Assembly (NCBI RefSeq): GCF_017305435.1
Contig: NZ_JAFKIP010000004.1
Coordinates: 434,001 to 498,000 of the forward strand
Direction of reading: 5' to 3'
Length of the DNA: 64,000 nt
From: Microbacterium sp.
Lineage (GTDB): Bacteria; Actinomycetota; Actinomycetes; Actinomycetales; Microbacteriaceae
A model generated the notes under the pieces. That model had not been told where the DNA came from. It was given only the letters and a program-made list of their open reading frames with translations, and did no database searches. Made by a program: the position numbers and the translations under genes. Of this stretch, positions 1 through 8,553 are shown in pieces (position 1 is the stretch's first letter; each line of letters begins with the position of its first letter).

Positions 1-16
1 GTCGGGAACCGGGACG

Positions 17-1357
17 TCAGTACGTGCGGAGGAGATCGACCAGTACGCGCTGGCCGAACACCAGCGCGTCGATCGGGACGCGCTCATCCACTCCATGGAA
101 CATACCCGTGAAGTCCAGGTCTCGCGGAAGGCGCAGCGGCGCGAAACCGTAGCCAGCGATGCCGAGCTCTGCGAGTGCCTTGTTGTCGGTGCCGCCGCCC
201 ATGAGGTAGGGGATGACAGGGATGCCGGGGTCATGGCGCTCGAGGGCTCCCACCATGGCATCCACGAGCTCCCCCGCGAACGGCACCTCGAGCCCGATGT
301 CGCGGTGCACGATCTCGATCGCGACGTCGTCGCCGACGATGCGCTGGATCTCCGCGAGCACCGTGTCCTCCTGCCCGGGGAGCGTCCGCACGTCGATGGC
401 CGCGGCGGCGGCATCCGGGATCACGTTGTGCTTGTAGCCCGCGGTGAGACCGGTCGGGTTGGTCGTCGTGCGGAACGTCGAGCGGAGGAATCCGGCGGCG
501 GGTCCCGTGCTGTCGGCGACCGCGTCCGGGTCGATCGCGTCGTCGCAGCTCGTGCCGCCGACGCCTGTGCCGTCGCTTCCCGCGCAGAGGGCGGCGAGGC
601 CCGCGACGGTCTGGCGCGTCGTGTCGGTGAGCTCGATCGGCCACACCGTGCGTCCGAGGGCCGCGACGGCTTCGGCGAGACGTGTGACGGCGTTGTCCGG
701 GTGGAACCGGCTGCCGTGACCGGCCGTGCCGTGCGCGCGCAGGCGCATCCATACGAGCGCCTTCTCCCCCACCTGCAGCAGGTACGCGCGGCCCTCGCCC
801 ACCCCGATCGAGTAGCCGCCCACCTCGCTGATGGCCTCGGTCGCGCCCGCGAACCACTCCGGGCGATCGCGGACGACCAGTTGAGAGCCCTCGACGCCGC
901 CGTTCTCCTCGTCGGCGAAGAAGACGACGATGAGGTCGCGCTCCGGGCGCTCGCCCGCCCGGAGGAGCTCGGCGACGGAGGCCAGGATCATGGCATCCAT
1001 GTCCTTCATGTCGACGGCGCCCCGCCCCCACAGCATGCCGTCCTTGACGACGCCGGCGAAGGGGTCGACGCTCCAGTCCTCGGCGACCGCGGGGACGACA
1101 TCGAGGTGCCCGTGCAGGATCAGCGCAGGTTTGCCGGGGTCACGACCCGCGACGCGCGCGACGACGTTGGTGCGCCGAGGGACGGGCTCGTAGTACTCGA
1201 CCTCGAGCCCGAGCGCCTCGAGGTACGCGCCGACGTACTCGGCGGCCTCGCGCTCGCCGTGGGCGCGGCCTTCGCCGTAGTTCGTCGTGTCGAACCGGAT
1301 GAGATCGCGCGCGATGCGGGCGACCTCCGGCAGCGGGGAGACGTCGGGGGATGTCAT
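17..1357 (-). CDS. M20 family metallopeptidase (carboxypeptidase/dipeptidase type)
   Basis: Predicted cytosolic zinc-dependent amidohydrolase of the M20/ArgE/DapE/CPG2 family, probably cleaving a dipeptide or N-acyl amino acid. The 446-residue protein shows the first metal motif HGHLD at 82-86, GRGAVDMK at 111-118 with the bridging Asp116, and the acidic pair Glu150-Glu151 that carries the catalytic base. A GHGSR segment opens the lid domain and a late FHGVDE motif supplies the last metal-binding His. A longer reading frame begins at 1414, but ATG 1357 is preferred because a TAGCGT element lies 7 bases upstream and homologous M20 proteins begin close to this point. It lies downstream of the tRNA-Leu on the same strand, separated by a hairpin. 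The substrate cannot be read from the sequence. Confidence 0.88.
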   Translation of the reverse strand: MTSPDVSPLPEVARIARDLIRFDTTNYGEGRAHGEREAAEYVGAYLEALGLEVEYYEPVPRRTNVVARVAGRDPGKPALILHGHLDVVPAVAEDWSVDPFAGVVKDGMLWGRGAVDMKDMDAMILASVAELLRAGERPERDLIVVFFADEENGGVEGSQLVVRDRPEWFAGATEAISEVGGYSIGVGEGRAYLLQVGEKALVWMRLRAHGTAGHGSRFHPDNAVTRLAEAVAALGRTVWPIELTDTTRQTVAGLAALCAGSDGTGVGGTSCDDAIDPDAVADSTGPAAGFLRSTFRTTTNPTGLTAGYKHNVIPDAAAAAIDVRTLPGQEDTVLAEIQRIVGDDVAIEIVHRDIGLEVPFAGELVDAMVGALERHDPGIPVIPYLMGGGTDNKALAELGIAGYGFAPLRLPRDLDFTGMFHGVDERVPIDALVFGQRVLVDLLRTY

Positions 1358-1364
1358 GGGGATC

Positions 1365-1370
1365 ACGCTA
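1365..1370 (-). promoter_or_regulatory. -10-like TAGCGT before the M20 peptidase
   Basis: TAGCGT on the minus strand ends 7 bases before ATG 1357, so transcription would begin at or next to the start codon. No Shine-Dalgarno sequence is visible between them. Confidence 0.5.
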
Positions 1371-1422
1371 CCCCGCCACGCGATGCGTCGCCGCCGCGTG
1401 CCATACGGTGTCATCTCAACGG

Positions 1423-1468
1423 AAAGACCCCCGACCCGGAGTCGAAACTCCCGGTCGAGGGTCTTTTT
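1423..1468 (-). terminator. Hairpin terminator after tRNA-Leu (possibly bidirectional)
   Basis: The arms AAAGACCC...CGACC and GGTCG...GGGTCTTT form a long, slightly bulged stem. The A-run on one side and T-run on the other allow termination on both strands. It sits directly downstream of the minus-strand tRNA-Leu. Confidence 0.75.
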
Positions 1469-1475
1469 CCTGCTG

Positions 1476-1560
1476 TGCGCGAGGGGGGACTTGAACCCCC
1501 ACGCCCTATACGGGCACTAGCACCTCAAGCTAGCGCGTCTACCTATTCCGCCACCCGCGC
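1476..1560 (-). tRNA. tRNA-Leu (anticodon GAG)
   Basis: An 85-base cloverleaf folds on the minus strand. The acceptor GCGCGGG pairs with CTCGCGC (one G-U), followed by discriminator A. The anticodon stem CTAGC/GCTAG encloses the loop TTGAGGT, giving anticodon GAG. There is a long variable arm typical of class II leucine tRNAs, and the T arm GGGGG-TTCAAGT-CCCCC is perfect. CCA is not encoded. Confidence 0.95.
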
Positions 1561-1646
1561 GAGGTGGTTTCGGTGCTTTCGCAACCGAGGATCGACATTA
1601 CCACGTCGTGCGGCGAACCCGGAATCCGGCCTCCCGCCCGGGCGCG

Positions 1647-2741
1647 TCATCCTGCGGAGACGCCGAAGAGAAGACCGAGGAGGTACGTCACCGCGGCGGC
1701 GCCGAAGCCGATCGCGAGCTGGCGGAGCCCTCGACGCAGCGGCGGCGCTCCGGAGAGGAGACCCACCATGGCCCCGGTCGCGACGAGCGCGATGCCCACG
1801 AGCGCGAGCGCGAGCGCGACGGCGGCGAAGCCGGTGAGCCCGAAGATCCACGGGAGGACGGGGATGATGGCCCCCGAGGCGAAGAAGAGGAAGCTGGAGC
1901 CCGCGGCTCCGAGGGCGCTGCCCACGACCTCGTGGTCGCCGCCCACGCGCACCGGACCGGTCGCGGGATCCGCGTCGGGAGTGCGGGCCGCTTCCAGCAC
2001 GCGCCGTGCCCGCTCCTCGGCTTCCGGTTCGGGGATGCCGCGGGTGCGGTAGACGAGTGCAAGCTCGTTCGCGTCCAGGTCGAGATCGGGGTAGGACGCG
2101 TCGGCGTAGTCGCTCGGCTCGGTGGCATCCAGCAGCTCCCGCTGCGAACGCACCGACACGTACTCCCCCGCGCCCATCGACAGGGCGCCCGCGAGGAGGC
2201 CCGCGACGCCGCTGAACAGCACGAACTGGGGGGCGACGCCCGTCGCCCCGATGCCCATCACGAGTGCGAGATTCGAGACGAGGCCGTCGTTCGCGCCGAA
2301 AACGGCGGCGCGGAACGTGCCGGACAGGCGGCGGCGTCCGCGGGCGGCGAGTCCGCGGACGACTTCGCGATGCACCTTCTCGTCGGCAGCCATCTGCGGG
2401 GTGGCGTAGGGCTCGGTGTCGTACGGCGAGCGGCCCTCCGCGTTCTGCGCGAGCGCGAGCACGAAGATGGATCCGAACCGACGCGCCATCCAGCCGAGGC
2501 TTCGGGAGGAGAGACTCGGTGCGGGCAGCCGCGCGGGCTCCGCGCCGAGGAGATCGAGCCAGTGCTGCTCGTGCCGGCCTTCGGCATCGGCGAGGGCCAG
2601 GAGGATCTCGCGCTCCTCGCCGTCGCGGCGGCGGGCGAGGTCGCGGTAGACCTGCGCCTCGGCGCGCTCGTCGGACAGGTAGCGCGCCCAGCGCCGCCGA
2701 TCGGCGCTCGTCGGGGTCGGGGTGGCAGGGGCTATGGTCAC
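1647..2741 (-). CDS. Ferritin-like/VIT1-CCC1 fusion membrane protein (MbfA-like)
   Basis: A 364-residue protein with two parts. Residues 1-140 look like a ferritin-like (rubrerythrin/erythrin-vacuolar) four-helix bundle, with Glu and His pairs such as Glu28, Glu54, His57, His60, Glu121 and His124. Residues 145-364 are a VIT1/CCC1 transporter domain that opens with AVFGANDGLVSN and has about five membrane helices. In characterised relatives (MbfA) the cytosolic bundle delivers iron to the transporter for export, and VIT proteins move Fe or Mn; the same role here is inference. The start is GTG 2741, with TACCGT 6 bases upstream. No iron-responsive box was recognised at this promoter. Confidence 0.85.
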   Translation of the reverse strand: MTIAPATPTPTSADRRRWARYLSDERAEAQVYRDLARRRDGEEREILLALADAEGRHEQHWLDLLGAEPARLPAPSLSSRSLGWMARRFGSIFVLALAQNAEGRSPYDTEPYATPQMAADEKVHREVVRGLAARGRRRLSGTFRAAVFGANDGLVSNLALVMGIGATGVAPQFVLFSGVAGLLAGALSMGAGEYVSVRSQRELLDATEPSDYADASYPDLDLDANELALVYRTRGIPEPEAEERARRVLEAARTPDADPATGPVRVGGDHEVVGSALGAAGSSFLFFASGAIIPVLPWIFGLTGFAAVALALALVGIALVATGAMVGLLSGAPPLRRGLRQLAIGFGAAAVTYLLGLLFGVSAG

Positions 2742-2747
2742 TCATCC

Positions 2748-2753
2748 ACGGTA
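2748..2753 (-). promoter_or_regulatory. -10-like TACCGT before the VIT/ferritin-like gene
   Basis: TACCGT on the minus strand ends 6 bases before GTG 2741, predicting a leaderless transcript. Confidence 0.5.
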
Positions 2754-2822
2754 ACGAGCCGTCGCCGCGCGACCGGCGTCCTCCGCGACATTGCCAGCAT
2801 TTCGGGGATCCGAAGCGTGAGT

Positions 2823-3275
2823 TCAGCGGATGGCGCCCCGGAAGCCCCGTTCACCACGACGCATGACGAGCGTGTGTGCCACGACGAACGCGGGCCGTAA
2901 GACCGGTCCGGTGATCCGCATCCATGCGCGTCGGGTCTCCACCTCCCACGTCCAGATGAGCGCGGCGCCGTGCTCGTCGCGCGCGATCTCGAGAGACCCG
3001 CGCCCGGCGAGGTCGCCGGCGCTCACGGCCACCAGCCGCCGCGGCGGCGCGACGTCGACAATCGTCAGGTCGAGGCGGAGGCGGTACCCGAAGACGCTGC
3101 GCACCTCGAGAGCGAGCCGATCCCCCGCGCGCGGATGCGGCGGCGCCGCCAGGACGCGTACGGCCGGCCACCAGGCGAGCCGCCCCGGAACGAGCGACCG
3201 CTCGAGCATCGACCAGACGGCCTCGCGCGAGGCCGGGACCCGCCAACGCGAGACGAAGCGGTAGTCGTGCCGCAT
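2823..3275 (-). CDS. SRPBCC family protein (polyketide cyclase/START-like fold)
   Basis: A 150-residue soluble protein with the SRPBCC pattern: an N-terminal strand followed by a helix at VPASREAVWSML, a central region of beta strands, and a long C-terminal helix containing GPVLRPAFVVAHTLVMRRGE. Members bind hydrophobic ligands in a deep cavity; no ligand can be assigned here. A TACACT element lies 7 bases before ATG 3275, suggesting its own leaderless transcript. The SF2 helicase gene upstream on the same strand ends 20 bases away, so read-through is also possible. Confidence 0.75.
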   Translation of the reverse strand: MRHDYRFVSRWRVPASREAVWSMLERSLVPGRLAWWPAVRVLAAPPHPRAGDRLALEVRSVFGYRLRLDLTIVDVAPPRRLVAVSAGDLAGRGSLEIARDEHGAALIWTWEVETRRAWMRITGPVLRPAFVVAHTLVMRRGERGFRGAIR

Positions 3276-3282
3276 GAGCGCG

Positions 3283-3288
3283 AGTGTA
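3283..3288 (-). promoter_or_regulatory. -10-like TACACT before the SRPBCC gene
   Basis: TACACT on the minus strand ends 7 bases before ATG 3275, in the 20-base gap after the helicase stop codon. Confidence 0.45.
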
Positions 3289-3295
3289 CGCGCGC

Positions 3296-5146
3296 TCAGG
3301 AATGCACGCGTCGGCGCAGCACCTCGATGCGCGACTGCAGCTGGGCGACCGTCGCCCGCGCGACCTCCGGCCCGCCGCAGATGCGGCGAAGCTCCGCGTG
3401 GACCTGCCCGTGCGCCTCTCCGCTCTGACGCGCGTAGAGCCCGACGAGGCTGTTGAGCAGCTGCCGCTGTTCGCGCAGCGTGCGGTGGAGCGCGGGCGGG
3501 AGGCCGGGGTCGACCGCCGAGCCGTCGTCAGAAGGTGCCGCTCCGGCTCCTTCTCGGGCCTCGCGGACGCGCCGGTGCCGGCTCTGCCGGGCTTGGCGCT
3601 GCATGAGCAGATCGTGCACGTGCTCGGGTTCGAGCAGGCCCGGAAGCCCCAGGAACTCCTCCTCCTCCGGCGTTCCCGGTACCGCGAGCTGGCCGAATTC
3701 CCGCCCGTCGAACAGCACCCGGTCGAAATGAGCGACGGACCCGAGTGCTTGATAGCTGAACTCTTGTTCGAGCTCGTCGGATGCCTTGTCCTCGCGCTCC
3801 GCGTCGGCGAGGAGCGTGTCCTCCAATCCGTCGTCGTCGCCCGACTCGCGATCGAGCGCGTGGTCCCGCTCCCGCTCCATCTCGCCGGCGAGCCCCAGCA
3901 GGACCGGCACGTTGGGCAGGAACACGGATGCGGACTCGCCCCGGCGACGCGCTCGCACGAAGCGGCCGATCGCCTGCGCGAAGAAGAGCGGCGTCGACGC
4001 GCTCGTCGCGTACACCCCGACGGCGAGACGGGGCACGTCGACCCCCTCCGAGACCATGCGGACGGCGACCATCCAGCGTGTCGTCGCGCCCGCGAACTGC
4101 TCGATGCGACCGGACGCCGCCTTGTCGTCGGAGAGGACGACGGTGGGCGGCTCCCCCGTGATCCGGTGCAGGATCGCGGCATACGCCCGCGCGGCGGTCT
4201 GATCCGTCGCGATGACGAGCCCACCGGCATCCGGGACGTCCTGACGCACCTCGGTGAGGCGCCGATCGGCGCTCGAGAGCACCGCGGGGATCCAGTCCCC
4301 CTCGGGGTCGAGCGCCGTCCGCCAGGCCTGCGCCGTCACATCCTTCGTGTTGTCCTGCCCGAGGTGCGCCTCGAGCTCATCCCCCGTCTTCGTGCGCCAG
4401 CGCATCTTGCCGGCGTAGACGAGGAACAGGACCGGCCGCACGACGCCGTCCGCCAGCGCGCGGCCGTACCCGTAGTTGTAGTCGGTGCGCGAGAGGCGGA
4501 TGCCCTTCTCGTTCGGGTGGTACTCGACGAACGGGATCGGCGCCGTGTCGCTGCGAAACGGCGTGCCCGAGAGGAGCAACCGCCGCGTGGCCCTGCCGAA
4601 CGCCTCCCGCAGCGCCTCGCCCCAGCTGAGCGCGTCGCCGCCGTGGTGCACTTCGTCCAGCACGACGAGTGTGCGCTTCTCATCGGCGAGGAAGCGATGC
4701 ACGGATGCCTTGACCGCCACCTGCGCGTACGTCACCGCGACCCCGTGGTACTGGCGGGCATGCGTGCGCTGGCGGTTGCTGAAGCGCGGGTCGAGCCGGA
4801 TGCCGACGCGCGCTGCGGCATCCGCCCACTGGGTCTTCAGGTGCTCGGTCGGCGCGACGACGATGATGCGCTCGATGACACCGCGGCGCAGCAGCTCGGA
4901 CGCGAGACGCAGCGCGAACGTCGTCTTACCGGCGCCGGGAGTCGCCGCGGCGAGGAAGTCGCGCGGGCCGCGGCCGATGCCCTCCGGTCCGTCGGCGCCG
5001 AAGTAGGCCTCGAGGGCTTCGGCCTGCCAGGCGCGGAGGTTCTGCGCCGTGCCCCAGGGGGCGCGCTGCGGGAACGCGGGCGACAGGTGCTCGGCGGCGA
5101 AGCTGCCGAAGTGCTCCTGTTCCGCCGCCCGTTCGTCCTCCGTCAC
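3296..5146 (-). CDS. DEAD/DEAH-box SF2 helicase
   Basis: A 616-residue superfamily II helicase. Walker A is GAGKT at 71-75, motif Ib APTEHL near 98, the Walker B/DExH box DEVH is at 164-167 and motif III SGT at 193-195. The C-terminal RecA domain carries AIGRFVRARRRGES as motif VI near residue 420. The last 150 residues are charged and probably helical. An open frame continues far upstream on the antisense of the next gene, but the protein is best begun at GTG 5146 (VTEDERAAEQ), where TAGGGT lies 8 bases upstream. Actinobacterial relatives are annotated only as DEAD/DEAH helicases; a role in DNA repair is plausible but unproven. Confidence 0.87.
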   Translation of the reverse strand: MTEDERAAEQEHFGSFAAEHLSPAFPQRAPWGTAQNLRAWQAEALEAYFGADGPEGIGRGPRDFLAAATPGAGKTTFALRLASELLRRGVIERIIVVAPTEHLKTQWADAAARVGIRLDPRFSNRQRTHARQYHGVAVTYAQVAVKASVHRFLADEKRTLVVLDEVHHGGDALSWGEALREAFGRATRRLLLSGTPFRSDTAPIPFVEYHPNEKGIRLSRTDYNYGYGRALADGVVRPVLFLVYAGKMRWRTKTGDELEAHLGQDNTKDVTAQAWRTALDPEGDWIPAVLSSADRRLTEVRQDVPDAGGLVIATDQTAARAYAAILHRITGEPPTVVLSDDKAASGRIEQFAGATTRWMVAVRMVSEGVDVPRLAVGVYATSASTPLFFAQAIGRFVRARRRGESASVFLPNVPVLLGLAGEMERERDHALDRESGDDDGLEDTLLADAEREDKASDELEQEFSYQALGSVAHFDRVLFDGREFGQLAVPGTPEEEEFLGLPGLLEPEHVHDLLMQRQARQSRHRRVREAREGAGAAPSDDGSAVDPGLPPALHRTLREQRQLLNSLVGLYARQSGEAHGQVHAELRRICGGPEVARATVAQLQSRIEVLRRRVHS

Positions 5147-5154
5147 GAGTGACC

Positions 5155-5160
5155 ACCCTA
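5155..5160 (-). promoter_or_regulatory. -10-like TAGGGT before the SF2 helicase
   Basis: TAGGGT on the minus strand ends 8 bases before GTG 5146, within the divergent region shared with the SGNH hydrolase. Confidence 0.45.
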
Positions 5161-5221
5161 AACGACCCCGCCGACAGGGCGGCGCCGGTAGCCTCGATGG
5201 GGACCACGAGTCAGGAGAGTC

Positions 5222-6091
5222 ATGCGGGAGAACGAATCGAGCCCCGACGAGCACCGCTCGCCGTACGTGCCCAACGAGAGCGCGCACCCCTGGCGGCGCA
5301 TGGTCGCGATCGGGGACTCGTTCACGGAGGGCATCGGCGACCCGATCCCGGGCGGGGACGGGCATCGCGGCTGGGCGGACCGCGTCGCGGAGGTCCTCGG
5401 GGCTCAGGTCGACGACTTCGCCTACGCCAATCTGGCCGTCCGCGGAAAGCTCATCGCGCAGATCGTCGCGGATCAGATCGAGCCCGCGCTCGCCCTCGCG
5501 CCCGACCTCGTGACGTTCTCCGCGGGCGGGAACGATGTGATCCGGCCCGGCGGCGACCCGGACCTGGTCGCCGCTCAGTTCGAGGATGCCGTCGCACGGC
5601 TGAGCTCGCAGGGGGCGACGGTCGTTGTCTTCACGGGCATCGACACCGAGTTCACGCCGGTGTTCCGTGGCATCCGGGGTCGCGTCGCGATCTACAACGA
5701 GAACATCCGCGCCATCGCGGACCGCTACGACTGCATCGTCGCCGACCAGTGGGCGCTCAAAGAGGTACAGGACCCGCGGTTCTTCGACGACGATCGGCTG
5801 CACTACAACGCCCTCGGCCACCACGAGATCGCCCGGATGGTGTTGCGCGCCCTCAACGTCCCGAACGACCTGCAGCCGATGCAGCCCGACCCGCTCCCGA
5901 CGCTCACGTGGCGCGAGGCGCGGACGAACGACCTCGTGTGGGCGCGTGCGCACCTCGTGCCGTGGGTGCTGCGGCGCCTGCGTCACCAGTCATCGGGCGA
6001 CCACATCACGGCCAAGCGCCCCGATGCGCTCCCGGTGATCACCGAGGCGCCCGGACGCGACCGCGGCGCGCAACCGGGTCAGCCGGTCTGA
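5222..6091 (+). CDS. SGNH/GDSL-family hydrolase
   Basis: A 289-residue GDSL esterase/lipase-like hydrolase. Block I is AIGDSFTEG with the nucleophile Ser33, block III is AGGND near 101-105 with the oxyanion Asn104, and block V is DRLHYN with the Asp191-x-x-His194 pair. There is no signal peptide, so it is probably cytoplasmic. The start ATG 5222 follows a clear ribosome-binding site, CAGGAGAG. The C-terminal 60 residues are basic and variable. The gene converges on the TrmH-type methylase. The substrate is unknown; esters or acylated sugars are typical. Confidence 0.88.
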   Translation: MRENESSPDEHRSPYVPNESAHPWRRMVAIGDSFTEGIGDPIPGGDGHRGWADRVAEVLGAQVDDFAYANLAVRGKLIAQIVADQIEPALALAPDLVTFSAGGNDVIRPGGDPDLVAAQFEDAVARLSSQGATVVVFTGIDTEFTPVFRGIRGRVAIYNENIRAIADRYDCIVADQWALKEVQDPRFFDDDRLHYNALGHHEIARMVLRALNVPNDLQPMQPDPLPTLTWREARTNDLVWARAHLVPWVLRRLRHQSSGDHITAKRPDALPVITEAPGRDRGAQPGQPV

Positions 6092-6097
6092 GGCCCG

Positions 6098-6904
6098 TCA
6101 GCGCAGCGCCCACAGCGCCACGGCCGCCGCGGACGCGACGTTGAGCGAGTCCACACCCCCGGCCATGGGAATGGTGACGACGGTATCGGCGGTGTCGATC
6201 GCGCGACGCGACAGTCCGTCTCCTTCGGTCCCGAGGACGAGCGCGACCCGCTCGGGGCGGTCGGCCGCGAAGACGTCGAGCGGGACGGCACCGTCTGCGA
6301 GGGCGAGGGCGGCGAGGTGGATGCCGGCGTCCCGGAACACCTCGCGACTGGCGACCCACGGTCCGCCGCGCCCCTCCGGCAGCCGGGTCCACGGCACCTG
6401 GAAGACCGTCCCCATGCTGACCCGGACGCTCCGCCGGTAGAGCGGATCGGCGCAGCGAGGCGTCACGAGCACGGCGTCGGCGCCGAGGCCCGCCGCCGCG
6501 CGGAAGGCGGCGCCGACATTCGTGTGATCGACGATGTCCTCGAGGATCAGGACGAGGCGGGCGCCCGCGATCACGTCGGCGACCGTCCGCAGGGCCGGGC
6601 GGTGCATCGCCGCGAGCGCGCCGCGGTGGATCGCGTACCCGGTGAGCTCCTCCGCGACGGCATCCGAGACGACGTAGACGGGCGCGTCGGGGGCGAGGTC
6701 CTCGGCATCCGACCGCCACTTCTCCTGCACGAGCAGCGACCGAGGCCGGTGACCCGCGGCCAGTGCGCGCGCGATGACCTTCGCGGACTCGGCGATGTAG
6801 AGGCCCTCGGCCGGTTCGGTCACGCGGCGCAGGGCCACGTCGGTGAGGTCGCGGTAGTCGGAGAGCCGCGGATCGGCCGGGTCGTCGATGCGGATCGCGG
6901 GCAT
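6098..6904 (-). CDS. TrmH-family (SPOUT) RNA 2'-O-methyltransferase
   Basis: A 268-residue SPOUT methyltransferase that would transfer a methyl group from S-adenosylmethionine to a ribose in tRNA or rRNA. The N-terminal third is a substrate-binding domain. The C-terminal half has the three knotted-fold motifs: NVGAAFRAAAG, LGTEGDGLS, and IPMAGGVDSLNVASAAA near the C-terminus. ATG 6904 (MPAIRIDDP) is chosen over the upstream ATG at 6985 because family members begin here. It is divergent from the sirtuin gene. The exact target nucleotide cannot be inferred. Confidence 0.88.
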   Translation of the reverse strand: MPAIRIDDPADPRLSDYRDLTDVALRRVTEPAEGLYIAESAKVIARALAAGHRPRSLLVQEKWRSDAEDLAPDAPVYVVSDAVAEELTGYAIHRGALAAMHRPALRTVADVIAGARLVLILEDIVDHTNVGAAFRAAAGLGADAVLVTPRCADPLYRRSVRVSMGTVFQVPWTRLPEGRGGPWVASREVFRDAGIHLAALALADGAVPLDVFAADRPERVALVLGTEGDGLSRRAIDTADTVVTIPMAGGVDSLNVASAAAVALWALR

Positions 6905-7015
6905 GCTCCATGCTCGCACGTCGACGCACCGGAGAATCGACACGGCCGTCCGGGGCGGGCTCCGCGTAACCTCCCGGAAAAGCACGAGGCGTACGCTCGA
7001 TCATGGAGGCCCCCC

Positions 7016-7867
7016 ATGACGACCGTCTTGGAATTCGACACGCCGACTGCGGCGACGGTCGGGCGTGCTGTCGACGCCCTCGCCGGCCGGCGCATCGCGG
7101 TGCTCACCGGCGCCGGTGTATCGACCGATTCGGGAATCCCCGACTACCGCGGCAAAGGGGCGCCGGTGCGCACGCCGATGACGGCGCAGCAGTTCCTCTC
7201 CAGCGACGCCGCGAGGCGCCGGTACTGGGTCGGCAGTCACCTCGGGTGGCGGGCATTCGCGGCGTCCCACCCCAACGGCGGACACGATGCCCTCGCGGCG
7301 CTCGAGCGCGCCGGCATCGTGACGGGTCTCATCACGCAGAACGTCGACGGCCTGCACGTGCGCGCCGGGAGCCGCCGCGTCGTCGAGCTCCACGGCACGA
7401 TGCGCCGCGTGCTCTGCACGCACTGCGGCCAGGTCTTCGACCGTCGTGACCTCGCCGTGCGCGTCGAGCGCGACAACCCCTGGATCACCGTGCCGGATGC
7501 CGTCGAGCTCGGCCCCGACGGCGATGTGCTGCGGTCCTCCAGCGAGGGCTTCGTGGTCCCCGCGTGCAGCGTGTGCGACGGCATGCTCAAACCCGACGTC
7601 GTGTTCTTCGGCGAGTACATCCCCGCGCTGAAGTTCACCGAGGCCGAGCAGCTGGTCGCGGCGAGCGATGCCCTCCTCATCGCCGGATCGTCGCTCGTCG
7701 TGAACTCCGGCATCCGCCTGCTCGAGCGCGCGCGGCGTCGTCGACTGCCGATCGTGATCGTCAACCGCGGCGAGACGCGGGGAGACAGCCGGGCGACGGT
7801 GAAGGTCGACGCCGGGACGACCGAAGTGCTGCAGGCGCTCGCCCACGCGCTCCCCGCGGCAGGCTGA
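7016..7867 (+). CDS. Sir2-family NAD-dependent protein deacylase (sirtuin)
   Basis: A 283-residue sirtuin that couples lysine deacylation to NAD cleavage. Visible motifs are TGAGVST at 31-37 and IPDYRG near 41-46 for NAD binding, TQNVDGLH at 107-114, and the catalytic His126 in ELHGTM. The zinc-binding cysteines are Cys134, Cys137, Cys184 and Cys187. A long insert between the two Cys pairs and the motif GKGAPVRT resemble class II (SirT4-like) enzymes. A GGAGG ribosome-binding site at 7004-7008 fixes ATG 7016. The histidine phosphatase follows 64 bases downstream with its own promoter. Confidence 0.92.
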   Translation: MTTVLEFDTPTAATVGRAVDALAGRRIAVLTGAGVSTDSGIPDYRGKGAPVRTPMTAQQFLSSDAARRRYWVGSHLGWRAFAASHPNGGHDALAALERAGIVTGLITQNVDGLHVRAGSRRVVELHGTMRRVLCTHCGQVFDRRDLAVRVERDNPWITVPDAVELGPDGDVLRSSSEGFVVPACSVCDGMLKPDVVFFGEYIPALKFTEAEQLVAASDALLIAGSSLVVNSGIRLLERARRRRLPIVIVNRGETRGDSRATVKVDAGTTEVLQALAHALPAAG

Positions 7868-7919
7868 GCGGTGCTCCGCTGAGCGGCGTCGGAGGGGAAA
7901 GCTCCCAGGCGGGGGCCCG

Positions 7920-7925
7920 TAGGCT
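7920..7925 (+). promoter_or_regulatory. -10-like TAGGCT before the histidine phosphatase
   Basis: TAGGCT ends 6 bases before GTG 7932, with no Shine-Dalgarno in between. It predicts a leaderless mRNA and decides the start codon. Confidence 0.55.
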
Positions 7926-7931
7926 CGAAGC

Positions 7932-8549
7932 GTGACGACACTGCTTCTGGTACGCCATGGCGAGACCGACTGGAATGCCGCGCGGCGTATCCAGGGGTCG
8001 ACCGACATTCCCCTCAACGAGACCGGGCGTACGCAGGCGCGGGCGACGGCGGCGGTGCTCGCAGAGCGGATGTTGCAGCAGCACGGGGGCGCGCGTCCCC
8101 TCATCGTGTCGAGCGATCTCTCCCGCGCCCGCGAGACGGCGCAGATCATCGCCGCAGAGTTCGGCACCCACGTCACCCGCGCGTACCCGCAGTTGCGCGA
8201 GCGCTCCTACGGCGTCGCCGAAGGCCTGACGATCGACGACTACCGGGCCCGGTTCGGCGAGTTCAACCGCGACAACGTGCCGGAGGCGGAGAACGACGAG
8301 GCTCTGCGCGCGCGGGCGGTGGATGCCGTCCGCCGCGTCGTCCGCGACGCGCGCCGCCACCATGCGCCGGCCGACGTCCCGGTGATCGCGGTGTCGCACG
8401 GCGCGTTCATCGGGCAACTGATCCGGCACGCCAGCGCCGGCGAACTGCCCCTCGCCGGCGAGCGACTGGCCAATGCCTCGACGCACGCCTTCCGCGTGGA
8501 GCGGGACCGATTGAGCGTGCTGTCCTATATGGCCGTTCCGGTCGGCTGA
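7932..8549 (+). CDS. Histidine phosphatase family protein
   Basis: A 205-residue phosphoglycerate-mutase-like phosphatase. The catalytic RHGETDWN motif is at residues 8-15 with the phosphorylated His9. A second arginine lies in SDLSRARETAQ and the second catalytic His in VSHGAF near 156. The reaction goes through a phosphohistidine intermediate. Substrates in this broad family range from phosphosugars to phosphorylated vitamins, so none is assigned. The GTG start is supported by the TAGGCT element. The gene converges on the acyl-CoA dehydrogenase with only 4 bases between stop codons. Confidence 0.9.
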   Translation: MTTLLLVRHGETDWNAARRIQGSTDIPLNETGRTQARATAAVLAERMLQQHGGARPLIVSSDLSRARETAQIIAAEFGTHVTRAYPQLRERSYGVAEGLTIDDYRARFGEFNRDNVPEAENDEALRARAVDAVRRVVRDARRHHAPADVPVIAVSHGAFIGQLIRHASAGELPLAGERLANASTHAFRVERDRLSVLSYMAVPVG

Positions 8550-8553
8550 CCCC

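Noticed and set aside
1476..1560. Anticodon CAA for the tRNA-Leu
   Set aside because: The CTAGC/GCTAG stem encloses TTGAGGT with the invariant T33, placing GAG at 34-36.
3284..5152. A plus-strand open frame antisense to the SF2 helicase
   Set aside because: The helicase has all motifs on the minus strand; the antisense frame has none.
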